A DNA stretch of 64,000 nucleotides from contig NZ_RXNQ01000034.1 of NCBI RefSeq assembly GCF_004138205.1, positions 186,001 to 250,000 on the forward strand. The letters run 5' to 3'. The DNA comes from Pedobacter sp. SYP-B3415 (GTDB lineage: Bacteria; Bacteroidota; Bacteroidia; Sphingobacteriales; Sphingobacteriaceae). The notes beneath the pieces were generated by a model that did not search any database, was not told the origin of the DNA, and saw only the letters and a program-made list of their open reading frames with translations. A program made the position numbers and the translations under genes. This document shows, in pieces, positions 25,349 through 33,744 of this stretch (positions within the stretch are counted from its first letter, which is position 1; every line of letters begins with the position of its first letter).

Positions 25349-27508
25349 TTATTGAACTATGCCTTCTTCCTGCTCACGTTCCTTCCGGCGCTGTTCACGC
25401 CGCTCCTGCCTGAGCTCGCGCTTCGATTTTGGCGTTGTGTCCTGTACAGCCGGTTGCCGGCGGGCGGTATCGCGTGGTGCCGGTTTGCCGAACAGGCGGT
25501 CAAAAAGCGATTTATTTTCGTCCTGCATAATCACAGGCATGGTGATACCGTCTTCATCAAACGCAGTTGTATCGACAGCAGCTGTATCAGGCGCGAGATA
25601 CTGGCGCAGGCCTTCCCGCAGACGGACGTTGTAAAATCCATACCCATTGGTATCAACGGGTGTCAGGCCCCGCCTGGCCATGATGTTGCCTATAAATTTA
25701 AAGTATGGCAGAAGGTAATCTTTGAGCCCGCCGTCGCCCCTGAACTTAAACAGGGCTATCTTTGGCCGAGGTACAATGTTTGTCAGGAAAAGGCCTTCCC
25801 CGACGGTCAGATCTGCCGGGTGTTTCCCGAAATAATGGCGGGAAGCTTCACCTATGCCGTATACGTCGCGGCCCAGCTCAATGATGTTAAAATAAACCTC
25901 AAGCATCCGCTCTTTGCTTACAAGGCGGTTATTTTCAATAAGCCAGACAATCAGAATTTCTTCAACTTTTCGTGCCAGCGTTTTCTGCCTGCTTAGGTAA
26001 ACGTTTTTAACAAGCTGCATGGAGATGGTACTCCCGCCCCTGACAAACCGTTTCTCTTTGAAGTTGACCGCAATAGATTTGCGGATTGATTCCTGTACAA
26101 AACCTTTATGCGAGAAAAAAGAGGGGTCTTCTGCAGTTAAAACACCGTTTTTAAAATTTGGCGAGATCTCATTCAGCGGTGTAAAATTCGGATTAGAAGG
26201 GCCGATCACGATGTCGCGCATTTTCCTTCCGTACTCATAAGGCGTATAAATGAATGGCGCATTGATCTTCTGCAGGTTTGTGCGGCCCCACCTGAGGATC
26301 TTAAAATTAACAGGTGTGAGCGTGGAATTAAATTTTACGCTGTCAGGCTCAGAGGTGTCAAGCAAAAACTCCATATCATAACGTAGTTTTCCGCTTACTT
26401 TCAGTCCGCCGAGTGATTCAAACATCCCGACAGGTAAGGCATTAAATATAGCCTGCGCGTCCTGTTCTTCTGCACGTACCTTCATTTCATAAACCTTATG
26501 AGGGCTTAATGTATATTGAAGGTAGGGGTGTATGCTGGCTTTGCCAACGTAAATGGTAGAGGCACTGTCGAGGCCCAGGTAGTTCTCGCCTACAAACACA
26601 TCTGCGTCAAGGCGAGCATCGGGCACAATAATATCATTACTGGCTATGCGCTGCTGGTTAATCAGGAGGTTTTTCACCGCCCAGGATCCCGAGATCTTGA
26701 ACTCACTGCCAGAGTAGCCTGCATCTTTGAGCTCCGTTTGCACGGTGTCAAAGCTGATCCTGGCGTGGAACTTATTGTTGAGGTAAGGCAGTTCAACTTT
26801 TTTTCCTTCTGCAAACAGCATGACGTTCAATTTTTTCCTGCCGGGGTGCAGCTCTCCGTTTGCATGCCAGATCGCCTCATTGCCATTAACCAGCACCGTC
26901 GATTCGAGGTCGCCATCGTCAATTACGGCTTTGCTGACCATGAAGCTAAGTTTTGCTGTATCGTTGTCATTCAGGCTGAAGCGAAAGTTCTGGAGGTCCA
27001 TGTCGTCAGGGATCTTGTAAAGAACCTGGTTCAGCAAGTTGCTGGCAAGTGCTGAAAGATCCATCTTTCCTTTTTTCTCGGTGCTGTCTTTCTTACGTTT
27101 CAGAAAAAAATCGAGGTTATTTGTCGAATCTTTCATCACAACGCTTAATGTGCCTTTGTCGAGGTTAACTTTTGAAAGTTTGACGTTTCCAAACAGCAGA
27201 GGGAAAAGCTTTACGCTTACCGTAAGATCGTTGATGGTGGAAAGCGTGTCCCGGTCTTTGGGAACAACCGTAATTCCGGCAAGATGAACGGTGCTCAACC
27301 CTTTAAATCCGTATTCATTGATTTTTATGGCAAGGCCATAGTCGCGCTCAGCCTTGGTAATGGCCTTAGAGACCATCTTTTTCAGCAATGCTTCACGTTT
27401 AGAATAGGCAACGGCGCCTGTTGCCAGAAGAACAACCGCGAGAACGCCGAACGTCCAGGCTGCAATTTTTATGTACTTTTTTGGAACGTTGATCTTCGGT
27501 ATGCGCAT
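25349..27508 (-). CDS. Transglycosylase (GT51) protein with AsmA-like N-terminal region
   Basis: 719 residues. A membrane anchor (~13-33) is followed by ~370 residues resembling AsmA-type beta repeats (VSVKLFPLLFGNVKLSKVNL ... TLSVVMKDS), then a glycosyltransferase-51 domain (~440-620) with the catalytic Glu460 in TAEDPSFFSHKGF, RGGSTISMQLVKNVYLS, KVEEILIVWLIE and VYFNIIELGRDVYGIG. GT51 polymerises lipid II into glycan strands. There is no transpeptidase domain, so it is monofunctional; the tail is a charged Arg/Glu run. The unusual part is the long region between anchor and GT51. It leads an operon with hpt, psd and a small exported protein and is divergent from mrp. Confidence 0.85.
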   Translation of the reverse strand: MRIPKINVPKKYIKIAAWTFGVLAVVLLATGAVAYSKREALLKKMVSKAITKAERDYGLAIKINEYGFKGLSTVHLAGITVVPKDRDTLSTINDLTVSVKLFPLLFGNVKLSKVNLDKGTLSVVMKDSTNNLDFFLKRKKDSTEKKGKMDLSALASNLLNQVLYKIPDDMDLQNFRFSLNDNDTAKLSFMVSKAVIDDGDLESTVLVNGNEAIWHANGELHPGRKKLNVMLFAEGKKVELPYLNNKFHARISFDTVQTELKDAGYSGSEFKISGSWAVKNLLINQQRIASNDIIVPDARLDADVFVGENYLGLDSASTIYVGKASIHPYLQYTLSPHKVYEMKVRAEEQDAQAIFNALPVGMFESLGGLKVSGKLRYDMEFLLDTSEPDSVKFNSTLTPVNFKILRWGRTNLQKINAPFIYTPYEYGRKMRDIVIGPSNPNFTPLNEISPNFKNGVLTAEDPSFFSHKGFVQESIRKSIAVNFKEKRFVRGGSTISMQLVKNVYLSRQKTLARKVEEILIVWLIENNRLVSKERMLEVYFNIIELGRDVYGIGEASRHYFGKHPADLTVGEGLFLTNIVPRPKIALFKFRGDGGLKDYLLPYFKFIGNIMARRGLTPVDTNGYGFYNVRLREGLRQYLAPDTAAVDTTAFDEDGITMPVIMQDENKSLFDRLFGKPAPRDTARRQPAVQDTTPKSKRELRQERREQRRKEREQEEGIVQ

Positions 27509-27611
27509 AGAGTAATCGGGTATGAACCTTTAACGTAAGAATCAAATGTTTATTTGGTGTTAAAATTACACTTAAAAACGGCTATTTCAATCAATTGCGA
27601 CGGGGTTTGCT

Positions 27612-27619
27612 TAATTTTG
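27612..27619 (+). promoter_or_regulatory. -7 box of mrp
   Basis: TAATTTTG, an exact TAnnTTTG, 16 bases upstream of the mrp ATG. Confidence 0.55.
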
Positions 27620-27635
27620 TGTCCAATCTAGAAAC

Positions 27636-28718
27636 ATGAGTATAACTGTTGAACAGGTCCTGAGCGCGCTGAAGAATGTTGAGGACCCGGACCTGAAGAA
27701 AGACCTGGTCACGCTGAACATGATCAAGGACGTAGCGATTGAGGACCGTTTTGTGCGTTTCACACTCGAGCTAACCACTCCTGCCTGCCCGCTAAAGGAT
27801 ATGCTGAAGAATGCCTGTATCAACGCAATTAAACATTTCGTTGATAAAGACGCAGAAATTTCAATCAACATCACTTCGCGGGTCACAACTCCCGTTAATT
27901 CAAATTCTCTGGATAACATCAAAAACATCATTTTGGTTTCATCCGGCAAAGGCGGCGTTGGTAAATCTACCGTGGCAAGTAATCTTGCCGTGGCACTGGC
28001 TGCAGATGGCGCAAAGATCGGTCTGATAGATGCCGATATTTATGGCCCCTCGGTACCGACCATGTTTGGCTTGCGCGATGCGAAACCTTCGGCCAGGGAA
28101 ACACCTGATGGCAAAACAAAGATAATTCCTGTTGAGAAGTTTGGCGTCAAGCTGCTGTCTCTGGGCTTCTTTGCTGATCCGGATCAGCCGGTGCCATGGC
28201 GCGGACCTATGGCAAGCAACGCGGTCAAACAGCTTTTTAATGATGCAGACTGGGGCGATCTTGACTACCTGATTGTAGACCTGCCACCCGGTACGGGCGA
28301 TATTCATATCACCATTACGCAGGGCTATCCTGTTGCAGGCGCTGTTATTGTTACAACCCCTCAGCAGGTTGCACTTGCAGATACCCGGAAAGGTCTGGCT
28401 ATGTTCAGAATGCCCGGAATAGACATACCTGTGCTGGGGGTAATTGAGAATATGGCTTATTTTACGCCACCCGAGCTGCCTGAGATGAAATACCACCTGT
28501 TTGGAAAAGATGGCGGAAAGACGCTTGCGCAACAGTTTGATGTGCCTTTTCTGGGCGAGCTGCCGATTGTGCAGCAGGTTAGTGAAGCCGGTGATGCAGG
28601 CCAGCCTGCAGTACTTGACCGGCAATCTATGGTTGCGCAGGCGTTTGGCCTGATTGCCGGCCGCATTGCGCAGCAGGTAGCTATAGCAAACGCATCGGCG
28701 CCGGTAAGCGCAGTTTAA
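27636..28718 (+). CDS. mrp: Mrp/ApbC family Fe-S cluster carrier ATPase
   Basis: 360 residues: an N-terminal MIP18/DUF59 domain (~1-90, VEDPDLKKDLVTLNMIKDV) and a ParA-like P-loop ATPase with the deviant Walker A SSGKGGVGKSTVASNLA, IGLIDADIYGPSVP and DYLIVDLPPGTGD. Mrp proteins carry and hand over Fe-S clusters. The CxxC that binds the bridging cluster in many homologues is not present in the usual place (MAYFTPPELPEMKYHLFG), as in many Bacteroidota members. It is followed by a NifU-like gene 91 bases downstream, which fits the role. Confidence 0.94.
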   Translation: MSITVEQVLSALKNVEDPDLKKDLVTLNMIKDVAIEDRFVRFTLELTTPACPLKDMLKNACINAIKHFVDKDAEISINITSRVTTPVNSNSLDNIKNIILVSSGKGGVGKSTVASNLAVALAADGAKIGLIDADIYGPSVPTMFGLRDAKPSARETPDGKTKIIPVEKFGVKLLSLGFFADPDQPVPWRGPMASNAVKQLFNDADWGDLDYLIVDLPPGTGDIHITITQGYPVAGAVIVTTPQQVALADTRKGLAMFRMPGIDIPVLGVIENMAYFTPPELPEMKYHLFGKDGGKTLAQQFDVPFLGELPIVQQVSEAGDAGQPAVLDRQSMVAQAFGLIAGRIAQQVAIANASAPVSAV

Positions 28719-28809
28719 GGTCATATTCATCACGTAGCGGCTTTACGGCGGCTTGTAATGCGCCGGGTATGGAAAAAAATTATTATTTTTACTACTTATC
28801 CTAGATAAA

Positions 28810-29055
28810 ATGAATTTAACAGAACAGGTAGAACAAGCACTGGATACGATTAGGCCCTATCTTAAGGCCGACGGGGGGGACGTTTCTGTGGAAGAAATTA
28901 CAGCAGATCATGTTGTAAAACTTAAATTGCTGGGTAATTGCGGTTCTTGCCCAATGAGCTTCATGACCATGAAAGCCGGCATTGAGCAGGCTATAAAAAA
29001 ATCAGTTCCTGAAATCACATCAGTTGTTGCCGTGAACATGGCAGAACAGGATTAG
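28810..29055 (+). CDS. NifU C-terminal domain protein (NFU-type Fe-S carrier)
   Basis: An 81-residue single NFU domain: IRPYLKADGGDVSVEEI at the N-terminus and the cluster-binding CGSC in LLGNCGSCPMSFMTMKAGIEQAI. NFU proteins bind a [4Fe-4S] cluster between two subunits and pass it to target proteins. Neighbourhood with mrp supports a role in Fe-S assembly. No exact -7 box was found in the 91-bp gap, so it may be cotranscribed with mrp. Confidence 0.94.
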   Translation: MNLTEQVEQALDTIRPYLKADGGDVSVEEITADHVVKLKLLGNCGSCPMSFMTMKAGIEQAIKKSVPEITSVVAVNMAEQD

Positions 29056-29104
29056 TTAACACAATTTAACAGTTTTGAACGTTAAATAGCTGTATCATTG
29101 CATA

Positions 29105-29743
29105 ATGAGGTTTTTTTACGCTGTCATATTGCTCCTCGCTTTTCTGCCGGTTCGTGCGCAGCAGAAGGCACAATCAGATAAACTGATCCAGTTTTCAGGT
29201 ATCATTACCGATGTTGACAGCAACACGGTAATTCCCTATGTTACCATCAGTAACATCAGCCAGAAAAGCCAGCGTTTTTCTGCAGATTACCGGGGATACT
29301 TTTCGTTTATCGTGCGGCCTGGCGATACCCTCCTGTTCACCGCCATCGGTTATGGTAAGTTTCGCACTGTAGTGCCAAAAGAAAACCCTGAAAGTAAATA
29401 CACCCTGATGGTAAAGATGAAGGCGGAGTCAATAAACCTGCCGACCGTCAAAGTTTTTCCCTGGGCTACAGTTGAAGAGTTTACACGCGACTTCCTGGCT
29501 ATGAAAATAGCTGATGATGAGCTTGCGCTTGCGAAGAAAAATCTATCCCGCGAGTCGATCAGGGGCCTGATCCGGACACTCCCGGCCGATGCGGGTGAAA
29601 TCTCGGGAACAAATTTCCGATATAATTTTGATAGGATGGCCAACCAGAATATGGTGCAGACTAATCCACTCATGAACCCTTTTGCCTGGGGTAAACTCAT
29701 GCAGCAGATCTTTGAAGGCGACCGGAGCCGAAAGGAAAATTAG
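29105..29743 (+). CDS. Exported protein with carboxypeptidase-like regulatory domain
   Basis: 212 residues with a signal peptide (FFYAVILLLAFLPVRA-Q). Residues ~28-105 form a CarboxypepD_reg-like beta sandwich (FSGIITDVDSNTVIPYVTIS ... GYFSFIVRPGDTLLFTAIGY), the fold found at the head of SusC-type receptors but here without a plug or barrel. The helical C-terminal half contains no recognised domain and ends in a charged tail. A second protein of this layout is encoded at 37949-38704. It is probably periplasmic or surface-linked; function unknown. Convergent with def, three bases between stops. Confidence 0.75.
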   Translation: MRFFYAVILLLAFLPVRAQQKAQSDKLIQFSGIITDVDSNTVIPYVTISNISQKSQRFSADYRGYFSFIVRPGDTLLFTAIGYGKFRTVVPKENPESKYTLMVKMKAESINLPTVKVFPWATVEEFTRDFLAMKIADDELALAKKNLSRESIRGLIRTLPADAGEISGTNFRYNFDRMANQNMVQTNPLMNPFAWGKLMQQIFEGDRSRKEN

Positions 29744-29746
29744 CGC

Positions 29747-30304
29747 TTAACGTTTTTTCTGATTCGGGAACTTCATCCTGTAATCTACCTTGATGTTTCC
29801 TTTTGAGATGGCATCCAACTTGCCTTTTAACATCGTTTTGCGAAGCGCACCCAGCGTATCTGTAAAGAGCTTGCCTTCAATATGGTCATACTCATGCTGG
29901 ATAACTCTTGCCGGCATACCCGTAAACTCTTCTTCGTGCTCATTCCAATCGGCATCAAAAAACCGGATACGCACGTTTGGTTTGCGGCTTACGCTTTCGC
30001 GGATGTCAGGAATACTCAGGCAGCCTTCTGTAAAGGCCCAGGGCTCCCCGGTTTCTTCAATAATCTGGGGGTTTATGAAGACCTGCTTGAAACCTTCTTT
30101 TTTCTCTTCCTTATCGCCGGTGTCAACGATAAACAGGCGTATAGGCAAACCAATCTGTGGTGCGGCCAGGCCTACACCCCAGGCATTGTACATCGTATCC
30201 CACATATTTTCGATCAGCCGGTTTAAATCTGGATAACTTTGATCGATCTCAGCACATTTTTTCTTTAATACGGGGTCGCCATAAGCAACGATGGGTAATT
30301 TCAT
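29747..30304 (-). CDS. def: Peptide deformylase
   Basis: Def removes the formyl group from new proteins. The three family motifs are present in the 185-residue product: GVGLAAPQIG, EGCLSIPD (metal-ligand Cys) and HEYDHIEG (two His ligands and the catalytic Glu). Length and order fit the bacterial type I enzyme. It has its own -7 box at 30330-30337, located just after the stop of the M16 peptidase gene on the same strand. Confidence 0.97.
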   Translation of the reverse strand: MKLPIVAYGDPVLKKKCAEIDQSYPDLNRLIENMWDTMYNAWGVGLAAPQIGLPIRLFIVDTGDKEEKKEGFKQVFINPQIIEETGEPWAFTEGCLSIPDIRESVSRKPNVRIRFFDADWNEHEEEFTGMPARVIQHEYDHIEGKLFTDTLGALRKTMLKGKLDAISKGNIKVDYRMKFPNQKKR

Positions 30305-30329
30305 GGAAAAAGCTTCTTAAACGTCGGTA

Positions 30330-30337
30330 CAAAAATA
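30330..30337 (-). promoter_or_regulatory. -7 box of def
   Basis: TATTTTTG on the minus strand, an exact TAnnTTTG, 25 bases before the def ATG and within the 37-bp gap after the M16 gene. Confidence 0.5.
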
Positions 30338-30341
30338 CGAA

Positions 30342-31574
30342 TTATTCTGCGGCAGGAGAAAATGTAAGGCTTGTCAACTGTTGCTCATTGAGGGTTTCAT
30401 TGATGATCTCCTGAATTTCGGACTGGCTTACAGCTTCAATCTTACTGAAAATGACTTCCAGGCTATCTATATAACCATGGTCCGAAAGGCTCTTTGCCAT
30501 TGAAATGATCAGGCCGATCCGGTTTTCCTCACCGAGCGCAATCTGGCCAATCAGTTTTTGTTTTGCTTTATGAAGCTGAACAGCAGAAAGGCCGTTCTCA
30601 CGCAGTTTCTTGAATTCCCTGTAAATCAGCTGTAATGTGCGGGATACTTTTTCCTTATCGGTGCCAAAATAAATACTGAAAACGCCTGTGTCGCTCATCG
30701 GGATATAGGCAGATTCAATGGTATAAGCAATACCGTGGCGCTCCCGGATCTGCAGATTAAGAATGGAGCTCATACCGTTTCCACCAAGCAGGTTGTTCAG
30801 AAGAAGCAGGCCTGTTTTGTACGGATGATGCGCTGAATACGCTGTCTTGCCTAGTAGTACGTGGCTTTGGAAGATGGGCTTCTCCTCAATAATCTGGCGC
30901 ACTGGCTGGCTTGCCGGTGCCGACCGCTCGCGCCCGCTGCTGTTCTCGGCAATAACTCCGAAATATTTCTCAGCGAGCTGAAAGACCCGTGCCGCTTTGT
31001 AGCTCCCGAGAACGGCAACGACCATTTGATCTGTCCGGTATTTTTCTGTAAGGAAGTGAGTGATGTCTGCTCGTGAAAGCTCAGGAACGCTCTCCGTAGT
31101 ACCCAGAATATTTCTGCCCAGCGGATGCCCGGCAAAGAGGATATCTTCGAAGTCATCATTTATAGCTTCTTCGGGCTGGTCGCGGTACGAAGCAATTTCG
31201 TCCAGGATAACGCTCTTTTCCTTGTCCATTTCTTCCTGCGGGAAGATGGAGTGAAACAAGATATCCTGAAACAGTTCGAGGCTGCGGTCCAGATAGGGAT
31301 GCAGGAACGAAGCATGTACGCAGGTATATTCCTTGGTCGTATAGGCGTTCAGGTCTGCACCAACGCTTTCCAGGCGATTCAATATCTGCGGTGTGCTGCG
31401 TTTTTTTGTGCGTTTGAAAAGCAGGTGTTCAATAAAATGCGCAAGTCCGTCTTTACCTTCGGGCTCGTCGCGCGACCCTGCATTTACAATAACACAGGCA
31501 TGGCTGATCTGGGAAGCCGCGGGTACGAACAAAATCCTGATGCCGTTTGGTAACGTGTGAACTAAGTACTCCAT
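30342..31574 (-). CDS. M16 family zinc peptidase (processing-peptidase type)
   Basis: A 410-residue pitrilysin-family protein with the inverted zinc motif HFIEH in GLAHFIEHLLFKRT, a downstream Glu in the EEAINDDFEDILF helix region, and the M16C domain (IAYTIESAYIPMSDTGVFSIYFG). It is one half-length unit of the mitochondrial-processing-peptidase kind and has no signal peptide, so it should act in the cytoplasm. The ORF extends to 31586 through a TTG, but that codon is part of an exact -7 box (31584-31591); ATG 31574 is the start. Upstream of def, with separate promoters. Confidence 0.93.
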   Translation of the reverse strand: MEYLVHTLPNGIRILFVPAASQISHACVIVNAGSRDEPEGKDGLAHFIEHLLFKRTKKRSTPQILNRLESVGADLNAYTTKEYTCVHASFLHPYLDRSLELFQDILFHSIFPQEEMDKEKSVILDEIASYRDQPEEAINDDFEDILFAGHPLGRNILGTTESVPELSRADITHFLTEKYRTDQMVVAVLGSYKAARVFQLAEKYFGVIAENSSGRERSAPASQPVRQIIEEKPIFQSHVLLGKTAYSAHHPYKTGLLLLNNLLGGNGMSSILNLQIRERHGIAYTIESAYIPMSDTGVFSIYFGTDKEKVSRTLQLIYREFKKLRENGLSAVQLHKAKQKLIGQIALGEENRIGLIISMAKSLSDHGYIDSLEVIFSKIEAVSQSEIQEIINETLNEQQLTSLTFSPAAE

Positions 31575-31583
31575 TTCTGGGCG

Positions 31584-31591
31584 CAAAGATA
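31584..31591 (-). promoter_or_regulatory. -7 box of the M16 peptidase gene
   Basis: TATCTTTG on the minus strand, exact, nine bases upstream of the ATG at 31574. It rules out the TTG start at 31586. Confidence 0.6.
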
Positions 31592-31620
31592 CGGTTTCAG
31601 TAGCCTAAACCCGTTACTGT

Positions 31621-32091
31621 CTACAGCAGGTCTGTGTCAGGATGCTGCAATTTCAAAAGATTGGTAATTCGGTTTCGTGTAGGTCTTACGCTGAACATGG
31701 TAAGCAGCGCCACTGCAGCAAAAGCGAGGAACAGGTAATTACCGGTTTTCAGAAACAGAACTGTGTTGGCGAGTCCTGCAGCTTCAAACAAGGCCATCTG
31801 TACGAAAAACGCACCAATGTAGCGGGTGAGCCGTTGCTGACCGTCTTTTATGAGATCAACATCTTTCAGCATAAACGTAAACAGGCGCATGCCTGCAAAC
31901 AGGGTGAGCAAAACGAGGACCGGAAAGATCAAAAAGATCTGCCCGCCTTCGGCCATCCTGGTACTGAAATACGTTTGTTTCTGCGCAGAAAGGGCTATGA
32001 TTGCGAACAGCAACACTGCTCCGCAAAACGACGAATGGATAAGCTGAAGGACCTTTAGTTTGCCCTTTGCGGCCGGACTCTGTTTTTTCAC
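31621..32091 (-). CDS. Four-helix membrane protein, unknown function
   Basis: 156 residues with about four hydrophobic segments (roughly 17-36, 51-71, 90-108 and 115-133) and charged ends; the start codon is GTG (KKQSPAAKGKLKVL). No family motif is recognised with confidence; similar small membrane proteins are common in Bacteroidota. A near-consensus -7 box (TATCTTTA, 32096-32103) lies four bases upstream. It sits between the M16 gene and comM without tight spacing, so context gives no clue. Confidence 0.75.
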   Translation of the reverse strand: MKKQSPAAKGKLKVLQLIHSSFCGAVLLFAIIALSAQKQTYFSTRMAEGGQIFLIFPVLVLLTLFAGMRLFTFMLKDVDLIKDGQQRLTRYIGAFFVQMALFEAAGLANTVLFLKTGNYLFLAFAAVALLTMFSVRPTRNRITNLLKLQHPDTDLL

Positions 32092-32146
32092 GCGTTAAAG
32101 ATACAAACATGCACGGGTTCTTACAATGTGCGTATAGACGCTGCTT

Positions 32147-33688
32147 TCAGCCCGCCCACCCTTCCCTGTCCAGGCTGCGGTAATGAATAGCTTCGGCAAG
32201 GTGCTGCGTTCCGATGTGTTCATTGTTGTCAAGATCTGCAATGGTTCGTGCGACCTTCAGAATCCGGTCGTAGGCTCGGGCCGACAGTCCAAGCTTTTCC
32301 ATTGCATTTTTCAGCAGCTTTTCGCCGGTCTGATCAATGCCGCATACTTTGCGTACCATCCTGGGAGACATCTGGGCGTTGGCATAGGTCTGCCGGCTTG
32401 TGCGGAAACGCACGTCCTGAATGCGGCGCGCCGCGATAACCCGTTCTCGGATCTGTTCACTTTTTTCTGTCTGTTCTTTTGAAGCCAGCTCATCAAAATT
32501 GACGGGCGTTACTTCAACATGCAGGTCAATACGGTCGAGGAGCGGACCGGATATTTTACTCAGGTAACGCTGTACAACACCCGGACCGCAGACGCAGGTC
32601 TTTTCGGGATGATTATAAAAGCCACACGGGCAGGGATTCATGGATGCGATGAGCATAAAACCAGCCGGGTACTCCACAGAGAACCGGGCCCGGGATATGG
32701 CCACTTTGCGTTCTTCCAGCGGCTGACGCATCACCTCAAGTACCGCGCGTTTAAACTCGGGAAGTTCGTCGAGGAACAGGACGCCATTGTGCGCGAGCGA
32801 AATTTCGCCCGGTTGGGGGTGCATACCGCCGCCCACCAGGGCGACATCAGATATGGTATGGTGGGGCGAGCGAAATGGTCTTGTGGTCAGCAATGAGCCG
32901 GACGCGGGAAGCTTGCCGGCCACCGAATGGATTTTTGTTGTTTCGAGTGCTTCCTCAATGCTGAGTGGTGGCAGAATGCCCGGGAGTCTTCTGGCAAGCA
33001 TGGTTTTACCTGCTCCGGGAGGGCCGATCAGCATTACATTATGGCCGCCGGCGGCAGCGATCTCCAGCGCACGTTTTATATTCTGCTGCCCTTTTACCTC
33101 AGAAAAGTCGAAATCTGCATGGCCGGAATCATTGAAAAAGATCTCGTCGAGGTTCACGTTCACCGGCGATGGCTGGTGTCCCGCGTTTCTGAATATCGAT
33201 ACGACCTCGTTGAGTGTGCTGACGCCGTAAACGTCCAGTTCTTTTACAATAGCAGCCTCGCGGGAATTCTGGTGTGGAAGAATAAACCCTTTGAAGCCTT
33301 CATTGCGGGCCTGCAGGGCGATCGACAGCGCGCCTTTCAGCGGCTGCACGCCGCCGTCAAGCGACAGCTCTCCCATGATGAAATAATCGGCAAGTTTTTC
33401 AGTATCGATCTGGCCGGACGCAGCCAGGATGCTTATGGCTATCGGAAGATCGTAGGCCGAACCTTCCTTGCGGATATCGGCCGGAGCCAGGTTCACCACA
33501 ATTTTCTGCCGGGGCATATGAAGGCCCGAAAATTTAATGGCACTTTCTATCCGGAAAAGACTTTCCTTGACGGCATTGTCGGGAAGACCGACAATTGTAT
33601 AGTTCATGCCGCCGGTTACGCTGACTTCGACGGTGATTGTCAGCGCATCTACGCCTGACAATGCACCGCCATATACTTTTACTAACAT
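32147..33688 (-). CDS. comM: YifB/ComM family Mg-chelatase-like AAA+ ATPase
   Basis: 513 residues: an N-terminal Lon-protease-like domain (~1-180, AYDLPIAISILAASG), an AAA+ module with Walker A GPPGAGKTMLARRLPGIL and Walker B GVLFLDELPEF, a cysteine cluster (PCPCGFYNHPEKTCVCGPG), and the Mg_chelatase C-terminal domain (ARAYDRILKVARTIADL). ComM is a hexameric helicase that aids branch migration during natural transformation in some bacteria; many non-competent species also have it. It has its own -7 box. Confidence 0.95.
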   Translation of the reverse strand: MLVKVYGGALSGVDALTITVEVSVTGGMNYTIVGLPDNAVKESLFRIESAIKFSGLHMPRQKIVVNLAPADIRKEGSAYDLPIAISILAASGQIDTEKLADYFIMGELSLDGGVQPLKGALSIALQARNEGFKGFILPHQNSREAAIVKELDVYGVSTLNEVVSIFRNAGHQPSPVNVNLDEIFFNDSGHADFDFSEVKGQQNIKRALEIAAAGGHNVMLIGPPGAGKTMLARRLPGILPPLSIEEALETTKIHSVAGKLPASGSLLTTRPFRSPHHTISDVALVGGGMHPQPGEISLAHNGVLFLDELPEFKRAVLEVMRQPLEERKVAISRARFSVEYPAGFMLIASMNPCPCGFYNHPEKTCVCGPGVVQRYLSKISGPLLDRIDLHVEVTPVNFDELASKEQTEKSEQIRERVIAARRIQDVRFRTSRQTYANAQMSPRMVRKVCGIDQTGEKLLKNAMEKLGLSARAYDRILKVARTIADLDNNEHIGTQHLAEAIHYRSLDREGWAG

Positions 33689-33705
33689 TTGAGATGATTT
33701 TAACT

Positions 33706-33713
33706 CAAATGTA
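33706..33713 (-). promoter_or_regulatory. -7 box of comM
   Basis: TACATTTG on the minus strand, exact, 17 bases before the comM ATG. Confidence 0.55.
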
Positions 33714-33744
33714 AATAATGTATTTTAATAATTAACTGGCAGAT

